A stretch of 64,000 nucleotides of DNA, from assembly GCA_023213395.1 (NCBI GenBank), contig CM041465.1, positions 228,353,741-228,417,740 of the forward strand, given 5' to 3'. This document shows, piece by piece, positions 32,254 through 43,850 of the stretch (position 1 is the stretch's first letter; every line of letters starts with the position of its first letter). This DNA is from Cycas panzhihuaensis (Eukaryota > Cycadophyta). The translations under genes and the position numbers were made by a program. The notes below the pieces were generated by a model. The model was not told the DNA's origin. It ran no database searches and saw nothing but the letters and a program-made list of their open reading frames with translations.

Positions 32254-33532
32254 ATGAATGGCCATGATGATAAGAATAAATCCTTTATTATAAATTCACC
32301 TAAAGAGGATGCTGAAGTTCATGAGAATAAGTTATCTATTGATGAAGAAATTGTTGAAAGTGACAGTGATTGTGATAAGGTAATTCAAGAGGTATCATCT
32401 ACAGATAAAAGAGCAGGTGAATCTATTAATATGATTCTAGAATTTGAAATAGGGGAAGAAAAAGAAAATGAAAAAAGTCTTATCAAAATGTCCTCATTGA
32501 TATTTTCTAACATCTTGAATTGCAATATCTTGCAAAAGAATACTATGTTGCAAGTTACTCAAGGATCTAAGATGATGGGTCATGACCTTGAGATACTTGG
32601 CAAAAACTGCTGAAGTAGATTTATCTCTTATTTTCAAACAGTTCTTTCCATTGGAGATACAATGTAAAAATAGGGATGACTTAATGGAAAGTTTGGATGC
32701 TACAATTATAATTGTAGTTGAGAAGGTTATCACTAAATAGCAATTGTTATTTGGCCTTACAATTATATATATTTGCACATAGATCTTTATGTTCAATTGG
32801 CTTGACAGGGTTCTTCATCTTCATCATCAAAGAGGTTCATGAACTTACTCTACAAGAGCTGTAGAAAACTTCTTCAAGGACAAAAGGAATACATTTGGAT
32901 CAATGAGATGTGACTTGAGGTTTGCATTGTCAGGATTACATGTTGCATATGTCCATACATGTCTTTTTGTGATTATTGAGCAAAGAGGAGTCATGCTAGA
33001 TAATGATCCAAATCTTTTTCTTAAAGAGTTGTCAGCAACTTAGTTGATTGTTGAAAGGAGAACAAGTTTGACAATCTATGCAAAACAAATTACAAGCAAA
33101 AGCAAGCAGTCATCGTTCTTCTTCTCCCTTCAAAAGTTTTTGGAGGTTTGGGAATCATACCTAATGAGATCCAATATCACTACTTTGGTATTTTCCATTG
33201 TTTTGAAAAGGTTACTTGTTAGGAAGAATTGATCATTATTGAAGAAATTGTGGTTGCTGATTTGAGGAAAACATATATAATAGTTAACAATTTTGCTAAA
33301 ACAAGCAATATATTGTTGAATTCATGCCCATATTTCTATCTTGTTGTTTCTTGTTCTGAAAATGATCTCACAACAAATGTCACATCAAATGCCAATGATT
33401 ATATTGGGCTATTCAAGGCAAAACCTCTTGGAACTATGATTGCTATTTTAGAAGGGCATGAACCAGATATGTTGATAAAGGTGTTAAAAGGAAATTCTTT
33501 AAAAGCTCACTAGGGAGTAGGGTCCAGTGAAG
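32254..33532 (+). pseudogene. Unrecognised coding-like stretch inside the second gag-only element
   Basis: Three successive open stretches (32,254-32,613; 33,044-33,232; 33,229-33,513) joined by frameshifts. The first is very acidic (EIVESDSDCDKVIQEV). Frames around 32,610-32,730 read LSLIFKQFFPLEIQCKNRDDL, and 33,229-33,513 read IIIEEIVVADLRKTYIIV. These do not look like gag, protease, integrase or reverse transcriptase. I cannot name a family. By analogy with T1 it may be captured host sequence; equally it could be an element-specific ORF. Confidence 0.35.
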
Positions 33533-33894
33533 TTCAAGACTACTAATAGATTTTAGAATCATAGATATCTCTTGATCACTTATGTTGCAAACCGAATTGA
33601 ATAGTTGAATCTGTCACAAAGTAGGAGGACTAAAGGAGATTCAGTCTATTTGATAAAGAGAAGCATAGTGAAGAACAAGAACATGAGTTGTTGTTGTGTT
33701 CCATAAACATCTTACTCAAGCCAAGATGAAGTCCAAGTAGAAAACATCTTTCACAAAAAGATTCCAAGATTCAAGCGTTGCAAGTTCAAAGCAACATCTA
33801 TGTTTCATAGTCATTAGTAATGTTAGCTCTGTTAGAAAGTCGGTCATGTCTTTAGTACTTAGTTTTGAAAGTATTTTGTAATGACATTAAACAT

Positions 33895-33904
33895 TAAGCG
33901 AGGG
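33895..33904 (+). other. Polypurine tract of the second gag-only element
   Basis: TAAGCGAGGG, preceded by ACATTAAACAT as at the T1 purine tract, directly before an LTR start TGTTAAGAG. Confidence 0.55.
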
Positions 33905-34379
33905 TGTTAAGAGTTAATGTTTAATGTGTCCTAGTATGTTAATGTGTTAGGATGTTAGACATAATGTTATGATCCTAGGTTAGTGTTAGAAAGAGTTAGT
34001 GGTCTAAAGTTAATCTTAGTATTAAGAGGTCACTTCAGAATATTAAATCAAAAGTCCTTAATGAATGTGCTTATGCACATATATAAGAAATTGAGGTGGT
34101 TAGCTCGGTTAGAGGTGAACTATGCTATAAATATGACTCATGTCTATTGGAGAACACAATGAAGTATTGCTTTTCTGAAGTCTTGTTTTGCCACGATGAA
34201 GGTTCTTTGATGTTGTATGTAATCCATATTTATCTTACATCTTCTTGCGACTCCCTAATAGAGAATTAGCAAGTTACTTGCACCCACCTAGCCTTCCAAC
34301 TTCGCCAATCCAAGTAGCAAGGATTTAGACTCCCTTATCAACCATCATACCTCCCTTGTGATGATTTTTGCCTACAACA
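33905..34379 (+). repeat. Probable 3' LTR of the second gag-only element
   Basis: Starts TGTTAAGAGTTAATG after the purine tract. It contains GTTTAATGTGTCCTAG, similar to the T1 LTR, and a TATA-like CTATAAATATG near 34,120. The right edge (TACAACA at 34,379) is a guess. The partner 5' LTR was not found to the left. Confidence 0.4.
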
Positions 34380-35765
34380 TATGTCCTTAAAAGGCAGTGG
34401 TAGAGGTTCCTTTAAACTTTGAGGCAAAGTGGACTAGTTCGGTTGCTAAAGTTTCCATAACGGAAACAAACATGGAAAGAGTAGGTGTCGTACAGAGTAC
34501 AATACATACAATCCTCTAAGGTCTAAGGCCAAAAATGAATAAGCTAGAAGCAGGACATTATAGATTGTAGGAAGAACAAAAGGAACTACAACAAAGAATG
34601 GATGAAATCAATCAACTACTGTAGAGCCTGATGGGATTAAGGCAAGGAGAAGGCCCTAAATCTACCCAAAATTATCACAAGCAACCACTTGAGTAGTCAT
34701 CAATGTCAAGTTGCAACCATGATAACTTTAAGTTGGATGGTTTGTATCGATGACAAGAGCAAGTGCTAGCTACCTTGTAAAAAGTCAAGATGGAAATAGA
34801 ATTACCCTAGTTCAAATTTAACAGACCAGTTGAGGTAGAAGAATGGTTAGCAGAGATCAAGGGTGCAATATTAGATAGAAGCATCATGTTAGTTTATGAA
34901 CAAGTATGTTTTGCACTAAATAAGCTTGAGGGGTGTGTCTTCAATTGGGGCCACAATTGGTTTAGGGTAGTGGAAACAAAGAATGGCTATCTAGCTTGAA
35001 CATTAAGAAATTAGGGAGAGTTGTATCAAATTCAACTTGCATACATGTTCCAACAAGATGCAATAGTGGTTGAGCACATCGAGAAATTTGAAAGGCCCTT
35101 GAGCAAGGCAAATATGCAAGCAAGATCGAGTTATAGAGATCTATGTTTGAAACTTAAGAGCTGAGTCTAGGGCAAAGCTACATAAATACAATCCTAGAAT
35201 CTTAGATAATGCCATCAACTTGGCTCGACCAATAGAAGCTAGAGACCAAGCTATCTATGGCTGATACTTCATCCCATAGAGGAGACATACAACATACTCT
35301 CGAAGTATGGAATCACAATCACCACAATAAACAAAAGATCAATATGCACAACACTATCAACTAGATATATCACTGCGAAGGGACAATACATTATGTTATG
35401 ATTGCAATGAGAGATGGACACGTGACCATTGCAGACATGCAAAGCTAAAAGGAAGCAACTCTATATGTTACAACCAACAAAAGATTACGTAGGTCAAAAC
35501 ATAGAGAACATAGAGGAAGCAATCAAGTACTAGATTGAAACAAGACAACAAAGGCTATCTCTATTAATAATGATAGGGCTATATAGGTTAGATACTCTTA
35601 AAATCATGGGGAAGACAAAGGACAAGAAGGTAATGGTCCTCATTGACTCGAGAAGCATATATAACTTCATTGACCCTAGAAAGGAAAGACAATTAGATCC
35701 TCACATAGAGCGCAATTGACATTTTTTAGTATTAGTACCAGGAAATAGGCTCCTACATTATGAAG
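34380..35765 (+). pseudogene. Ty3/gypsy gag-protease fragment
   Basis: Many stops, but the order is clear. A Retrotrans_gag region lies at about 34.6-35.2 kb, then a zinc-knuckle-like CYDCNERWTRDHC near 35,395-35,435, then a retropepsin-like VLIDSRSIYNFIDP near 35,637-35,680, where the usual DSGST is changed to DSRSI. The fragment stops at the edge of the LINE at 35,772, so pol is missing. Confidence 0.65.
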
Positions 35766-35771
35766 GAGAAA

Positions 35772-38104
35772 TCAGGGATATATAGTGGGGAATGGGTGAC
35801 TATTTTTATCAACAACCCCATTTCCTTCTCTATAGGTATGACACACTTGGAAGTTCTCTCTGCCCTTTATGATCTCTTGAATGCCTCTGATCATTGTGGC
35901 AACTTTCCAGTTCGGATCCGATTCTCCTCTGACCATCTTTGTCACATTTAGCAAATCTCTCTCGAGGATCACTCTTTGACAATCTTTCTTAGAGACAATT
36001 TCCATCGCCCTCTGCATAGCTGCCAGCTCTGCTTTGTGATTTTTCTGGCAGCAGTAGTATTCAACGAAGGCCCACTCAATTTTGCCTTTTGCAAATGCAC
36101 CCCCCCCGGCCCCCCTTGCTTCTCCTGGGTTGCCTTTAGTTGCCCCATCAAAATTCACTTTAACCCAATTCTCATGAGGGGGAGCCTATTTGCAATTCCT
36201 CTTCTGCCCCAAGCATAGGTTGGGTCTTCTAATTCCCCATCTTTTTAAGATGATCTCCTCTGAGTCCGGGATGAGCTTCTCATCTTGAATGCCAACTGCT
36301 TCTTCGAGCGCAACATGGGTTATACTGAAGTGTTTTCTCACATCCATATGTTTATCTTCAAAGATCCTTCTGTTTCTTTCCTTCTGCAGATTCCACATCA
36401 TCATGGGTAAAGATATTTGCCACAAATGCCTCAAAGTCCTCCATTTGAAAGGACTTTTCCATACAAGGACTTGCTCCTTAATAGTTCCAGAAATCACCCA
36501 CTCAATCCCAAAATGGGCCTAAATGAGATTCCAGACATTTCTGGAATAATCACAGTGCAGTAGGATGTGGTCCATAGACTCCTCTGCTTCTCGACATAAA
36601 ACACATCTGTTAGCCATCACGAAACCCCTCTATCTTAGATTATCCATAGTAAGAATTTTATTTCTGAGGCATAGCCACCAAAACATCGCGACTTTGGGAA
36701 TCAGGCCCAGTCTCCACACCCTCTCCAACATTGAATTTTTTTGGCCCCCCTTGTCTAAACATAAAAGCAAGTGCCTGTGCTTCATCGAGTACTCACTCGA
36801 GGGGGATAATAGCCAGACAAGAGAATTTGCCTCTGGCCTTTTAGGGATGTAACAATCTGCTAACTCTTTCCTCAGGGCTTCAATTTGATCGCTCAAGCCT
36901 TGGTCTTTACCCACCTCTTGAAATGTTCTCCAACTTCTATTCCGATCTTGGATCTCCTAGTAATCTTTTACCTTAACACCATAGGTTCTTTCGCAAATAT
37001 CTTGGATAGGGCTTATCTTCGGTCTTCTATTCAGCTGCATGTGACTGCACCATATATCTTCCTAGAATTTTATGGACGCTTCGTCTCCCAACTTCCATTG
37101 AACTCCTGAGGTAAGCATCTTTCTTGCGTAGAGAATGCTTCTCTAGATAGTAGATCCCAAAGATATAATGATGTCATCCTTTAAAAATTTCTTCCCTTGG
37201 AGATATTTCTAAGCAATGATTCTAACCCACAGGCCATCTTCATTCTTTGTCAATCTCTAGCCAACTTTTGCTATCAAAGCCTTATTGAGAAGTGTCATGC
37301 TTCGAATATTCAGACCTCCGGCCCATTTAGGGAGACAAACCTTGTCCCAAGCCACCAAGTGGGTTCTATCCCTCTCCTTCGCACCTGACCATAAGAATCT
37401 CTTTTGGATTGCTTCCAGAGTAGAGATAATCCTTGTTGGCATCTTGAAATAGACACCATGTATACCAGAATGCTCTGAAGGGATGCAGACAACAGTTGGA
37501 TCTTTCCCGCCTGGCTTAATAGAGATCTCTTCCACCCAACAAGCTTTCTCAGCACCCGCTTAATGATGGGATTCCATAGTTCTTTCTCCACCTTACCCAC
37601 AAATAGGGGCATGCCAAGATAGATAGTAGGAAAATTTCGGACTGACATTTCCAAAATTATCCTGATCCTCCTCTTGGTGATCTCTTTTGTATTCACAAAG
37701 AAGACAATGCTCTTGTTTGGGTTTATTTTATGGTTTGTAGCTCTCTCAAACCTCACGAGTTCCTCTTTAAGAGTGTGAGCTCCACTTGGGGCCAATTTTC
37801 CTAATAGAATGTTGTTATCCACAAATTGATGATGCACAATATCGTCAATGTTAGAAGTAGGCTTTGTTCCTTGGATCTTGCCTCTTCTCCTCGCCTCCTC
37901 CATCGCCCTTCCCAACAGTTCCGCCCGAATTATGAATAGGCAAGGAGATAAAGGATCCCCTTGGTGCAATCCTCTGTATCTAGAGAAGAAGGTAGTCAAA
38001 GTACCATTGATTATAATCGAGTATTTAGGCTTTGATATGCAGCATTCCGCCCATTCCTTCCGCTTGTCCCCAAAATTGAATCTTTGGATGTAATCCAAGA
38101 GGCA
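35772..38104 (-). pseudogene. LINE family A copy 2: RT C-half, zf-RVT and RNase H
   Basis: 37,310-38,098 encodes the RT palm and thumb (GLHQGDPLSPCLF). The catalytic box reads FVDN instead of FVDD, so one metal-binding Asp is lost. NPNKSIVFF and YLGMPLFVG follow. At 36,500-36,914 lies the zinc-binding tail (GLIPKVAMFWW; CVLCREAEESMDHILLHC). At 35,772-36,158 an RNase H domain reads FDGATKGNPG, then NHKAELAAM and REGNGVVD. This is the RVT_3-type RNase H found at the end of plant L1 elements, not the catalytic part of the RNase H1 gene at 6.9 kb. Frameshifts separate the pieces. Confidence 0.85.
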
Positions 38105-38109
38105 ATTCC

Positions 38110-38334
38110 TGTTAGAATGTAATGTGTTATCTCTAGGATATTAAAGGGGTAATGTGCACACACTTGTATAGTAACCGACATCACAAAATATGACACTTGT
38201 CATCTCCAGGACTGTCAGTTACTTTTCTCTCTTTGTAACAGTCTTAGAACCAATTTGTATTTATAGAGACATAGTCTCCACATGAATATCAAGCAAAGCA
38301 TTCTGAATATAACTGAGTTACTCTTGTTTTAACA
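38110..38334 (+). repeat. C2 5' LTR
   Basis: 225 bp, TGTTAGAATG to TTTTAACA, next to the primer-binding site. Confidence 0.93.
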
Positions 38335-38346
38335 TGGTATCAAAGC
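38335..38346 (+). other. C2 primer-binding site
   Basis: TGGTATCAAAGC immediately after the LTR, an initiator tRNA-Met type site. Confidence 0.88.
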
Positions 38347-38685
38347 AGGTCTGCCTGGATACTTGTTTAACACTTTGAGAGCTGTGATTAAGTCTGAGAG
38401 CAAACTAAAGCAGAATATTAAAGACTTAAAGGTCAAGTAATGTCTTAAAGCTGAAGAAGGCAATCTGTTTGCGAAAATCTTTCTGTACGAAGTCAATTTT
38501 TCAAGGTACTCAGAATGAGTTGAAATTTCACTAGTTGGTGCGTCTCTGCATGAAGAAGATTTCTCTTAACTAAGTCAAAGTCATTGGGAGTCGTTTTGAC
38601 CCTGTTTTAGCTAGTAGAATAGCCACGCGGGATTGGGAGCTCGAACTCACGTTTTCTCTTCGATTCGCTTCAAAACCTGGCGAGG
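38347..38685 (+). other. C2 leader
   Basis: Noncoding leader; the gag start expected after it is missing, and the inverted segment begins near 38,685. Confidence 0.5.
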
Positions 38686-38689
38686 ATTG

Positions 38690-39686
38690 CTGAATCTTTT
38701 GAGTAGATTAGACTCAAATCTTTTGTCCCTTGTAAGTATTATAATATTCTTCGAGCTGCTTTCCAGTGTCTTATTTTAGGTTCCTGCATGTATCTAGATA
38801 TCATTCCTACTGAGTATGATATATTTGGTCGAGTAGCTGTGAGATTTATCAGACTCCCAACCAACTGTCTATACCATGTGGCATTTACTGCTTGTTCTTC
38901 TTTGGCTGCTACTAGATCACAATTGACTTCCATTGGAGTTACACAAGAATTGCAATTTGCCATCTAAAATTTTACGAGCAGATCTCTTATGTATTTCCTT
39001 TGTGAAATTGAGACGTAGTTTTGTTCTTGAGTTACCTCTAGTCCTAAATAATAATTTAAGAGACCCAGATCTGTCATTTCAAACTTCTTTTGAAGTTCTT
39101 TTATATTTCTAATTGATTCTTCGTCGTTCCCAGTAAGGATCATGTCATCTACATAGACAACAATTACTGTGAGTAACCCATTCCTTTTCCTTATATACAA
39201 ACTTGAACCTGAATCACTCCTTTGAAACCCATTTTGGCATAGGTGTTGATCTAATTTCACATACCAAGCTCGAGGAGCTTGCTTTAGCCCGTATAGTGCC
39301 TTCTTTAGTTTAAATACTAGATGTTCTTGTCCTTCTTTTATGTATCCTTCTGGTTGTGTCATATAAACATCCTCTTCAGGGTCTCCATTCAAAAAAGCAC
39401 TTTTTACATCAAGCTGAAAGATTTTCCATTTAGTTATAGCTGCTAAGGCAATAATGGTCCTTATCGTGTTTATTTCGGCAATTGGTGAGAAGGTTTCTTC
39501 AAAGTCCACGCCAGCTGTTTGAGTGTACCCTTTTGCTACAAGTCGGGCCTTGTATTTTTCGACTTCACCGTTTGCCCCTTCCTTGATTTTGTAGATCCAT
39601 TTGCAATTGATTGTAGGCTTGTTTGGAGGCAGATTTACTAACTCCCATGTTTGATTTTTGACTATTGAGTCCATTTCAGAGTCCAT
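38690..39686 (-). pseudogene. C2 copia reverse transcriptase and RNase H N-part (inverted)
   Basis: A long open frame (240 codons from 39,686) begins MDSEMDSIVKNQTWELV. It has ARLVAKGYTQTAGVDFEETF, KIFQLDVKSAFLNG, ALYGLKQAPRAWY and the catalytic YVDDM, all intact. It continues as NCNSCVTPMEVNCDL, SLINLTATRPNISYSV, RHWKAARRIL and, after one stop, YLQGTKDLSLIYSK, where the inverted segment ends. The expected next residues (CDS-WAGDKEQRKS) lie on the plus strand at 41,103. The RT is almost undamaged, which fits a recent insertion. Confidence 0.9.
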
Positions 39687-39745
39687 TGCAGATCTCCATT
39701 ATGATTGATGCCTAGCTTCTTGAAAAGATTGTGGCTCTATTCTGC

Positions 39746-40394
39746 TTAAGAGCGCCTTTGGTTTTTGGCTTCTAGTTTTGTGCTTGAATATTTCTCCTTT
39801 TCCTTTTTCAATTGTTTTGATGACCTATTTGGTAATTTTTTTTCCTTTCTTTTGAGTTTTGTCCCTTCTTCTGATTGACTTGCAAATTTGTTTTCTAAAT
39901 TGATAGCCATTGCAGAAAAACTCATTAGACGAGAAGTGAGGCAAACCATTCACAATTTTCAATTTTTCCATCAACTTTAGAGTGTTCATTGGAAGATGCC
40001 CATACTTCAAATGCCACATTTTATTATCAGATTCAGTAATAGTACAAACTTTCATGTTTGGAGATACTGGATCTGCAATGAGTTTGTACAAGTCATCACT
40101 TCTTACTCCTTTGGCTATTGGGTTCTCATTGTTTTTCATATCTAAAATATGACAAAAACCTTCTTCATCAAGCACTGTTCTAAGGTTCTTTTTACTGAGT
40201 TGAGATACTGACAATATATTCATTTTCAAATTGGGAACCAGTAACACATTTCCAATTTTTTTTACATTTCCATGTAGATTGATTGCAATGGTACCTACCC
40301 CTTTTATTGTAAGTGGGTACTTGTCTCCCAACTCAACTGATCTGTTGGAATTGTATGGTGTCAATGTTTCAAACCAATCTTCATGATTGGCCAT
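39746..40394 (-). pseudogene. C2 protease / pre-integrase region, integrase core deleted
   Basis: 40,394-39,825 reads WFETLTPYNSNRSVELGDKY, then NVLLVPNLKMNILSVSQL and MWHLKYGHLPMNTLKLMEKL, the copia protease tail and GAG_pre-integrase zinc region. After CNGYQFRKQ the sequence jumps to a Lys/Glu-rich linker and then to the RT, so the whole DDE catalytic core of integrase is missing. Confidence 0.8.
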
Positions 40395-41100
40395 GTGCCT
40401 TGATGCTCCAGAGTCTGTACCACGTGTCTTCTTCTTTGAATCCTATTGACAATGCTGCTATGAAGGCTGTTTCTTCTTCTTCTTCTTCAGTTTTTTCTTT
40501 GCTATAATTGCCAATGGGTCGCTTCCCTCTCTGGATGTCTGCCCTCCTTTGTGGACATTGATATGGGTAATGTCTTGATTGACCACAATGACAACATATG
40601 TCGAAGGCTCTGCATGTATTGGCAAAGTGTCCACGCTTACCACATTTGTAGCAGAATTTGTTGTCTCTTATGCGTCCACGACCTCTAGAATCCTGCCACT
40701 GACCACGAGCTGGGCTTCTGGATTTTGATGCACATCCCCTTCCTAACATTTGATTTCGTCCACGAGATCCAAGAGAGAGTCTTGAGGCGAATGCTTCCTC
40801 CAGTTTTGATGACTCTTCATATCGTCTATTTCTCTGTTATTGTCTTATCAACATACCAGTTAAATCATCAAGAGTCATAGAATCAATTTGATTATTATTT
40901 GTTATAGAGTTGATGGTAAACGTCAAACGACTTTGGCAATTTGCTGGCCATCATTTCAACCAAGGCTTGTTCTGTAATATCATCTTATGCACTTAGGAGG
41001 TTGTTTCTGAGTGAGATGACTTTGTGCATAAACTCAATTATTGTATCATTTTCCTTCGTATGTAACTTGTATAACTCTTCCTTTAGAGTTATTATCCTGG
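40381..41100 (-). pseudogene. C2 gag (N-terminus missing, inverted)
   Basis: Reads ITLKEELYKLHTKENDTIIE and then FMHKVISLRNNLL, a stop, EQALVEMMASKLPKSF, then LEEAFASRLSLGSRGRNQ and the zinc knuckle CYKCGKRGHFANTC, with a second knuckle-like CCHCGQSRHYPYQC. It is closely related to the gag of the element at 60.3-64 kb. The first 90 or so residues of gag are absent. The right breakpoint of the inversion is at about 41,100. Confidence 0.8.
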
Positions 41101-41102
41101 CT

Positions 41103-41573
41103 TTGTTTTTTGTGACTCTAACTGGGCAGGGGACAAGGAACAAAGAAAATCCACAAGTGGATAATGTTTTTTCTTAGGAACTGCTGCAATCTCATGGAGT
41201 AGTAAGAAGCAATCTATAGTTGCATTATCATCAACTGAAATTTGGATATAAAGGCGTGATAACAACAACCTGTTAAGCAGTTTGGTTACGTCAACTTCTA
41301 TCTGAAATAGAGCAACAACAAGGATAGGCAACAACTTTGTATTGCGACAATTAAAGTGCCATCAAGCTTATAAAAAATCCAATCCTACATACCAGGACAA
41401 AACATATAGAAGTGCATCATCACTTCATAAGGGAAAAAGTTCATAATAAAGAAAAAGAGCTTGAATATTGTCCCACTACAGAACAAGTAGCAGATCTGAT
41501 GACAAAGCCTCTAGGAAAAGATAGATTCAAGTACTTAAGAGATAAACTGGGATTGAAAAAGATAACACATTAA
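41103..41573 (+). pseudogene. C2 RNase H C-terminal part (plus strand)
   Basis: Begins [19 protein letters not shown], then CFFLG, AISWSSKKQSIVALSSTE. After frameshifts it reads [35 protein letters not shown] and KYLRDKLGL, with a stop at 41,571. This is the end of copia pol, in the orientation of the LTRs and opposite to the rest of pol in the same element. Confidence 0.88.
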
Positions 41574-41580
41574 GAGAGGG
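41570..41580 (+). other. C2 polypurine tract
   Basis: TTAAGAGAGGG directly before the 3' LTR; the same tract is present in the related element at 60.3 kb. Confidence 0.85.
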
Positions 41581-41805
41581 TGTTAGAATGTAATATGTTA
41601 TCTCTAGGATATTAAAGGGGTAATGTGCACACCCTTGTATAGTAACCGACATCACAAAATATGACACTTGTCATCTCCAGGACTGTCAGTTACTTTTCTC
41701 TCTTTGTAACGGTCTTAGAACCAATTTGTATTTATAGAGACATAGTCTCCACATGAATATCAAGCAAAGCATTTTGAATATAACTGAGTTACTCTTGTTT
41801 TAACA
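41581..41805 (+). repeat. C2 3' LTR
   Basis: 225 bp, followed by the ATTCC duplication. Confidence 0.93.
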
Positions 41806-41810
41806 ATTCC

Positions 41811-43632
41811 AAGACACTCTATCATAGGTTTTAGACAGGTCAATCTTAACTATCATCCTCGAACACTTCCTTTGGTGAGTTGAGTGGATTGTCTCATGAA
41901 TGACAACAATGCCATCCAGGATTTGTCTCCCCTTGATAAATCCATCCTGATTTGGAGAGATTATCAAAGGAAGGATCCTTTTTAATCTGTTTGCCAGGAC
42001 CTTAGCCCGAATTTTGTATTTAACGTTACAAAGGCTGATAGGTCTGAAGTCCTTGACCTGATTTGCTCTGACTTTTTTTGGGATTAAAACTAAAAAGGTG
42101 GCCTGCCACTCTCCATGAATCTTATGCTTCTCATGAAACTTTCTCAAAGCTATTATAAGGTCTTCCTTGATGATATCCCAGTATTCCTGAAAGAAGCTCG
42201 CGGGGAAACCATCCGGTCCAGGCGCCTTGTCTTTCTTCATTCCGAACACTGCCTTCTTCACTTCTTCTTGGGAAAAGGGGGCACTCAAAGTCCTATTTTG
42301 CTCCTCATCCACCAGTCTAGGAATCAGATTCAGAAGATCTCCCCTGGAGATGTCATCCTGGTAGCCAGGTTCATCCTGAAGCTCCTTAAAATAGTCCATC
42401 GCTACATTCTTTATCTCCCCTTCTTTGGAAACCTCCTCCCCTTCTCTATTTAGAAAGGTATTTATTTGATTACAGGATCTGTGCTTTAGCGTCGTCATGT
42501 GAAAAAACTTTGTGTTCCTATCACTCTGCCAGCCAGAGAGCCCTCAATTTTTGTCTTTAATGGATCTCCTCCTTGTTCAACACTTCCTCCAGATTCCTTA
42601 TGAGACTTCTCTCATTTTGGTCCAAGGTCTAAGATCTCCCTTCCACTTGTATTTTCTTTTTTAGGTTCGATAATTCCCCAATTATCTGATCTTTGACTTC
42701 AAAAATGTTTCGATAAACCTTCCTATTCCAGTCTTTTAGTTGTTTTTTCACCTAATTTAGTTCTTAGAGAACTTGTACATTGCACACCCCTCTAATGGGG
42801 CCTGCCACCACTCTTCAATCAACTCTCTGAGGCCCTGATGCTTGGTCCACATTAATTCAAAGCAGAACGGAGCACCCCAGTGCTTCTTGCTATCCTCAAA
42901 TTCTAACACCAGAGGGGAGTGATTCAAAGCTAGCTTTGGGAGTGCTTCTAGCTTTACCTCGTTATGGAGACTAGCCCAAGAATAGTTAATCAAAACTCTA
43001 TCCAATCTTACTTGAATGTGATGATTACCTAGTCTCCTATTTGACCAGGAGTACTTTGGCCCTTTAAGGTGGATGTCCATCAAGCCTCCTTTTTGGAGAA
43101 ACTTCCCCAAATCCATCATGCTTTTTGTCCATCCCTCATGACCCCCTTTTTTTTCATCGAGGGATAAAGCAATGTTAAAATCACCTGCAGTCAGCCAAGG
43201 ACCCTTCCACTCTATATAATGATCCAAGATCCTATCCCAGAGAGATTTCCTTCCTTCTTGAGTGAGAGGGGCATACACATTAGTAATCAGCCACCGACAA
43301 TTAGACCTCTTGCAAGTTATCCAGATAGAGATAAAATTATCCTCTATCACACAGACCTCCCTCGTCCAGGCCTTAGGGTTCCAAAGGGTGGCATGCCCTC
43401 CTGACCCCTGACGACCATCCATAGCTACCATCTCTGCCCCTTTTCAGACCTTATTCTTAATCGTATCCCTATTGTCTGCTCGCAACTTGGTTTCTTGGAG
43501 CATCAATATATTCGAGTTTAATTTTAATCGGAGCTCTTTCCCTATTCTCTGCTTAGATGGGGCATTTATACCTCGAATGTTCCATGAGACTATTTTCATC
43601 CCTCTCTTGGCCTCCATCTCCCTGGGCGCCAA
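41811..43632 (-). pseudogene. LINE family A copy 2: endonuclease and RT N-half
   Basis: Starts at 43,632 (MAPREMEAKRG). The endonuclease shows SWNIRGI, MLQETK, a stop, then TNVYAP, GDFN, YSWSNRR, LDRVLINYSW and NHSPLVLEF, i.e. most catalytic blocks of the L1 AP-endonuclease. After a frameshifted linker the RT begins at 42,498 (TTLKHRSCNQI), with DKAPGPDGFP, LIPKK, FRPISLCNVKYKI, GFIKGRQILDG and KIDLSKTYDRVSW. It is close in sequence to copy 1 at 1-1950. Confidence 0.85.
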
Positions 43633-43850
43633 ACTACCGTCTGTTCCTTAATCTTGGCCCTTGGCCCCCTCCATCCCTGAGGGTTCTTTGATTGCCTTGA
43701 TCAATCTGGGATGTGGCCTCCCTTTCTCTGACCATCTTCGACCTAGGTCTACCCACCCTTTTTTTGCTCCCTAGGTCAGGGCCTCTGCCCTAGACCGAGT
43801 CCTTTTGATCAACCTGGGGCATTGCAAATTCTTTACTTCAATAGAGGTCT

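Larger units (their letters stand above)
38110..41805 (+). mobile_element. Copia element C2 with inverted interior
   Basis: 225-bp LTRs at 38,110-38,334 and 41,581-41,805 differ at about four positions. The ATTCC duplication lies at 38,105-38,109 and 41,806-41,810. The primer site is right of the left LTR and the purine tract left of the right LTR, so the element is transcribed on the plus strand. However gag, protease and reverse transcriptase (about 38,690-41,100) are on the minus strand, while the last part of RNase H (41,103-41,573) is on the plus strand. The integrase core and gag N-terminus are deleted. It cannot encode a working polyprotein. Confidence 0.92.
35772..43850 (-). mobile_element. 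L1-type LINE (family A, copy 2), split by copia element C2
   Basis: Two segments, 41,811-43,850 and 35,772-38,104, join into one LINE when C2 and one copy of its ATTCC duplication are removed: the RT frame runs from KIDLSKTYDRVSW on the right to YIQRFNFGD on the left. Domain order is a short ORF1 tail, endonuclease, reverse transcriptase, zinc finger, RNase H. No poly(A) tail is visible at the left edge. It is the most complete LINE in the window, with only scattered stops. Confidence 0.85.

Noticed and set aside
34120-34200. CTATAAATATG near 34,120 as a host gene promoter
   Set aside because: It lies within a probable LTR, where a TATA box for the element is expected, and no host exon follows.
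35772-36158. FDGATKGNPG RNase H domain as the missing catalytic part of the RNase H1-like gene at 6.9 kb
   Set aside because: It is on the opposite strand and directly follows the zinc-binding tail of LINE copy 2, where plant L1 elements carry their own RNase H domain.
42115-42453. 112-codon plus-strand ORF
   Set aside because: It is the reverse reading of the LINE reverse transcriptase and shows no independent motif.
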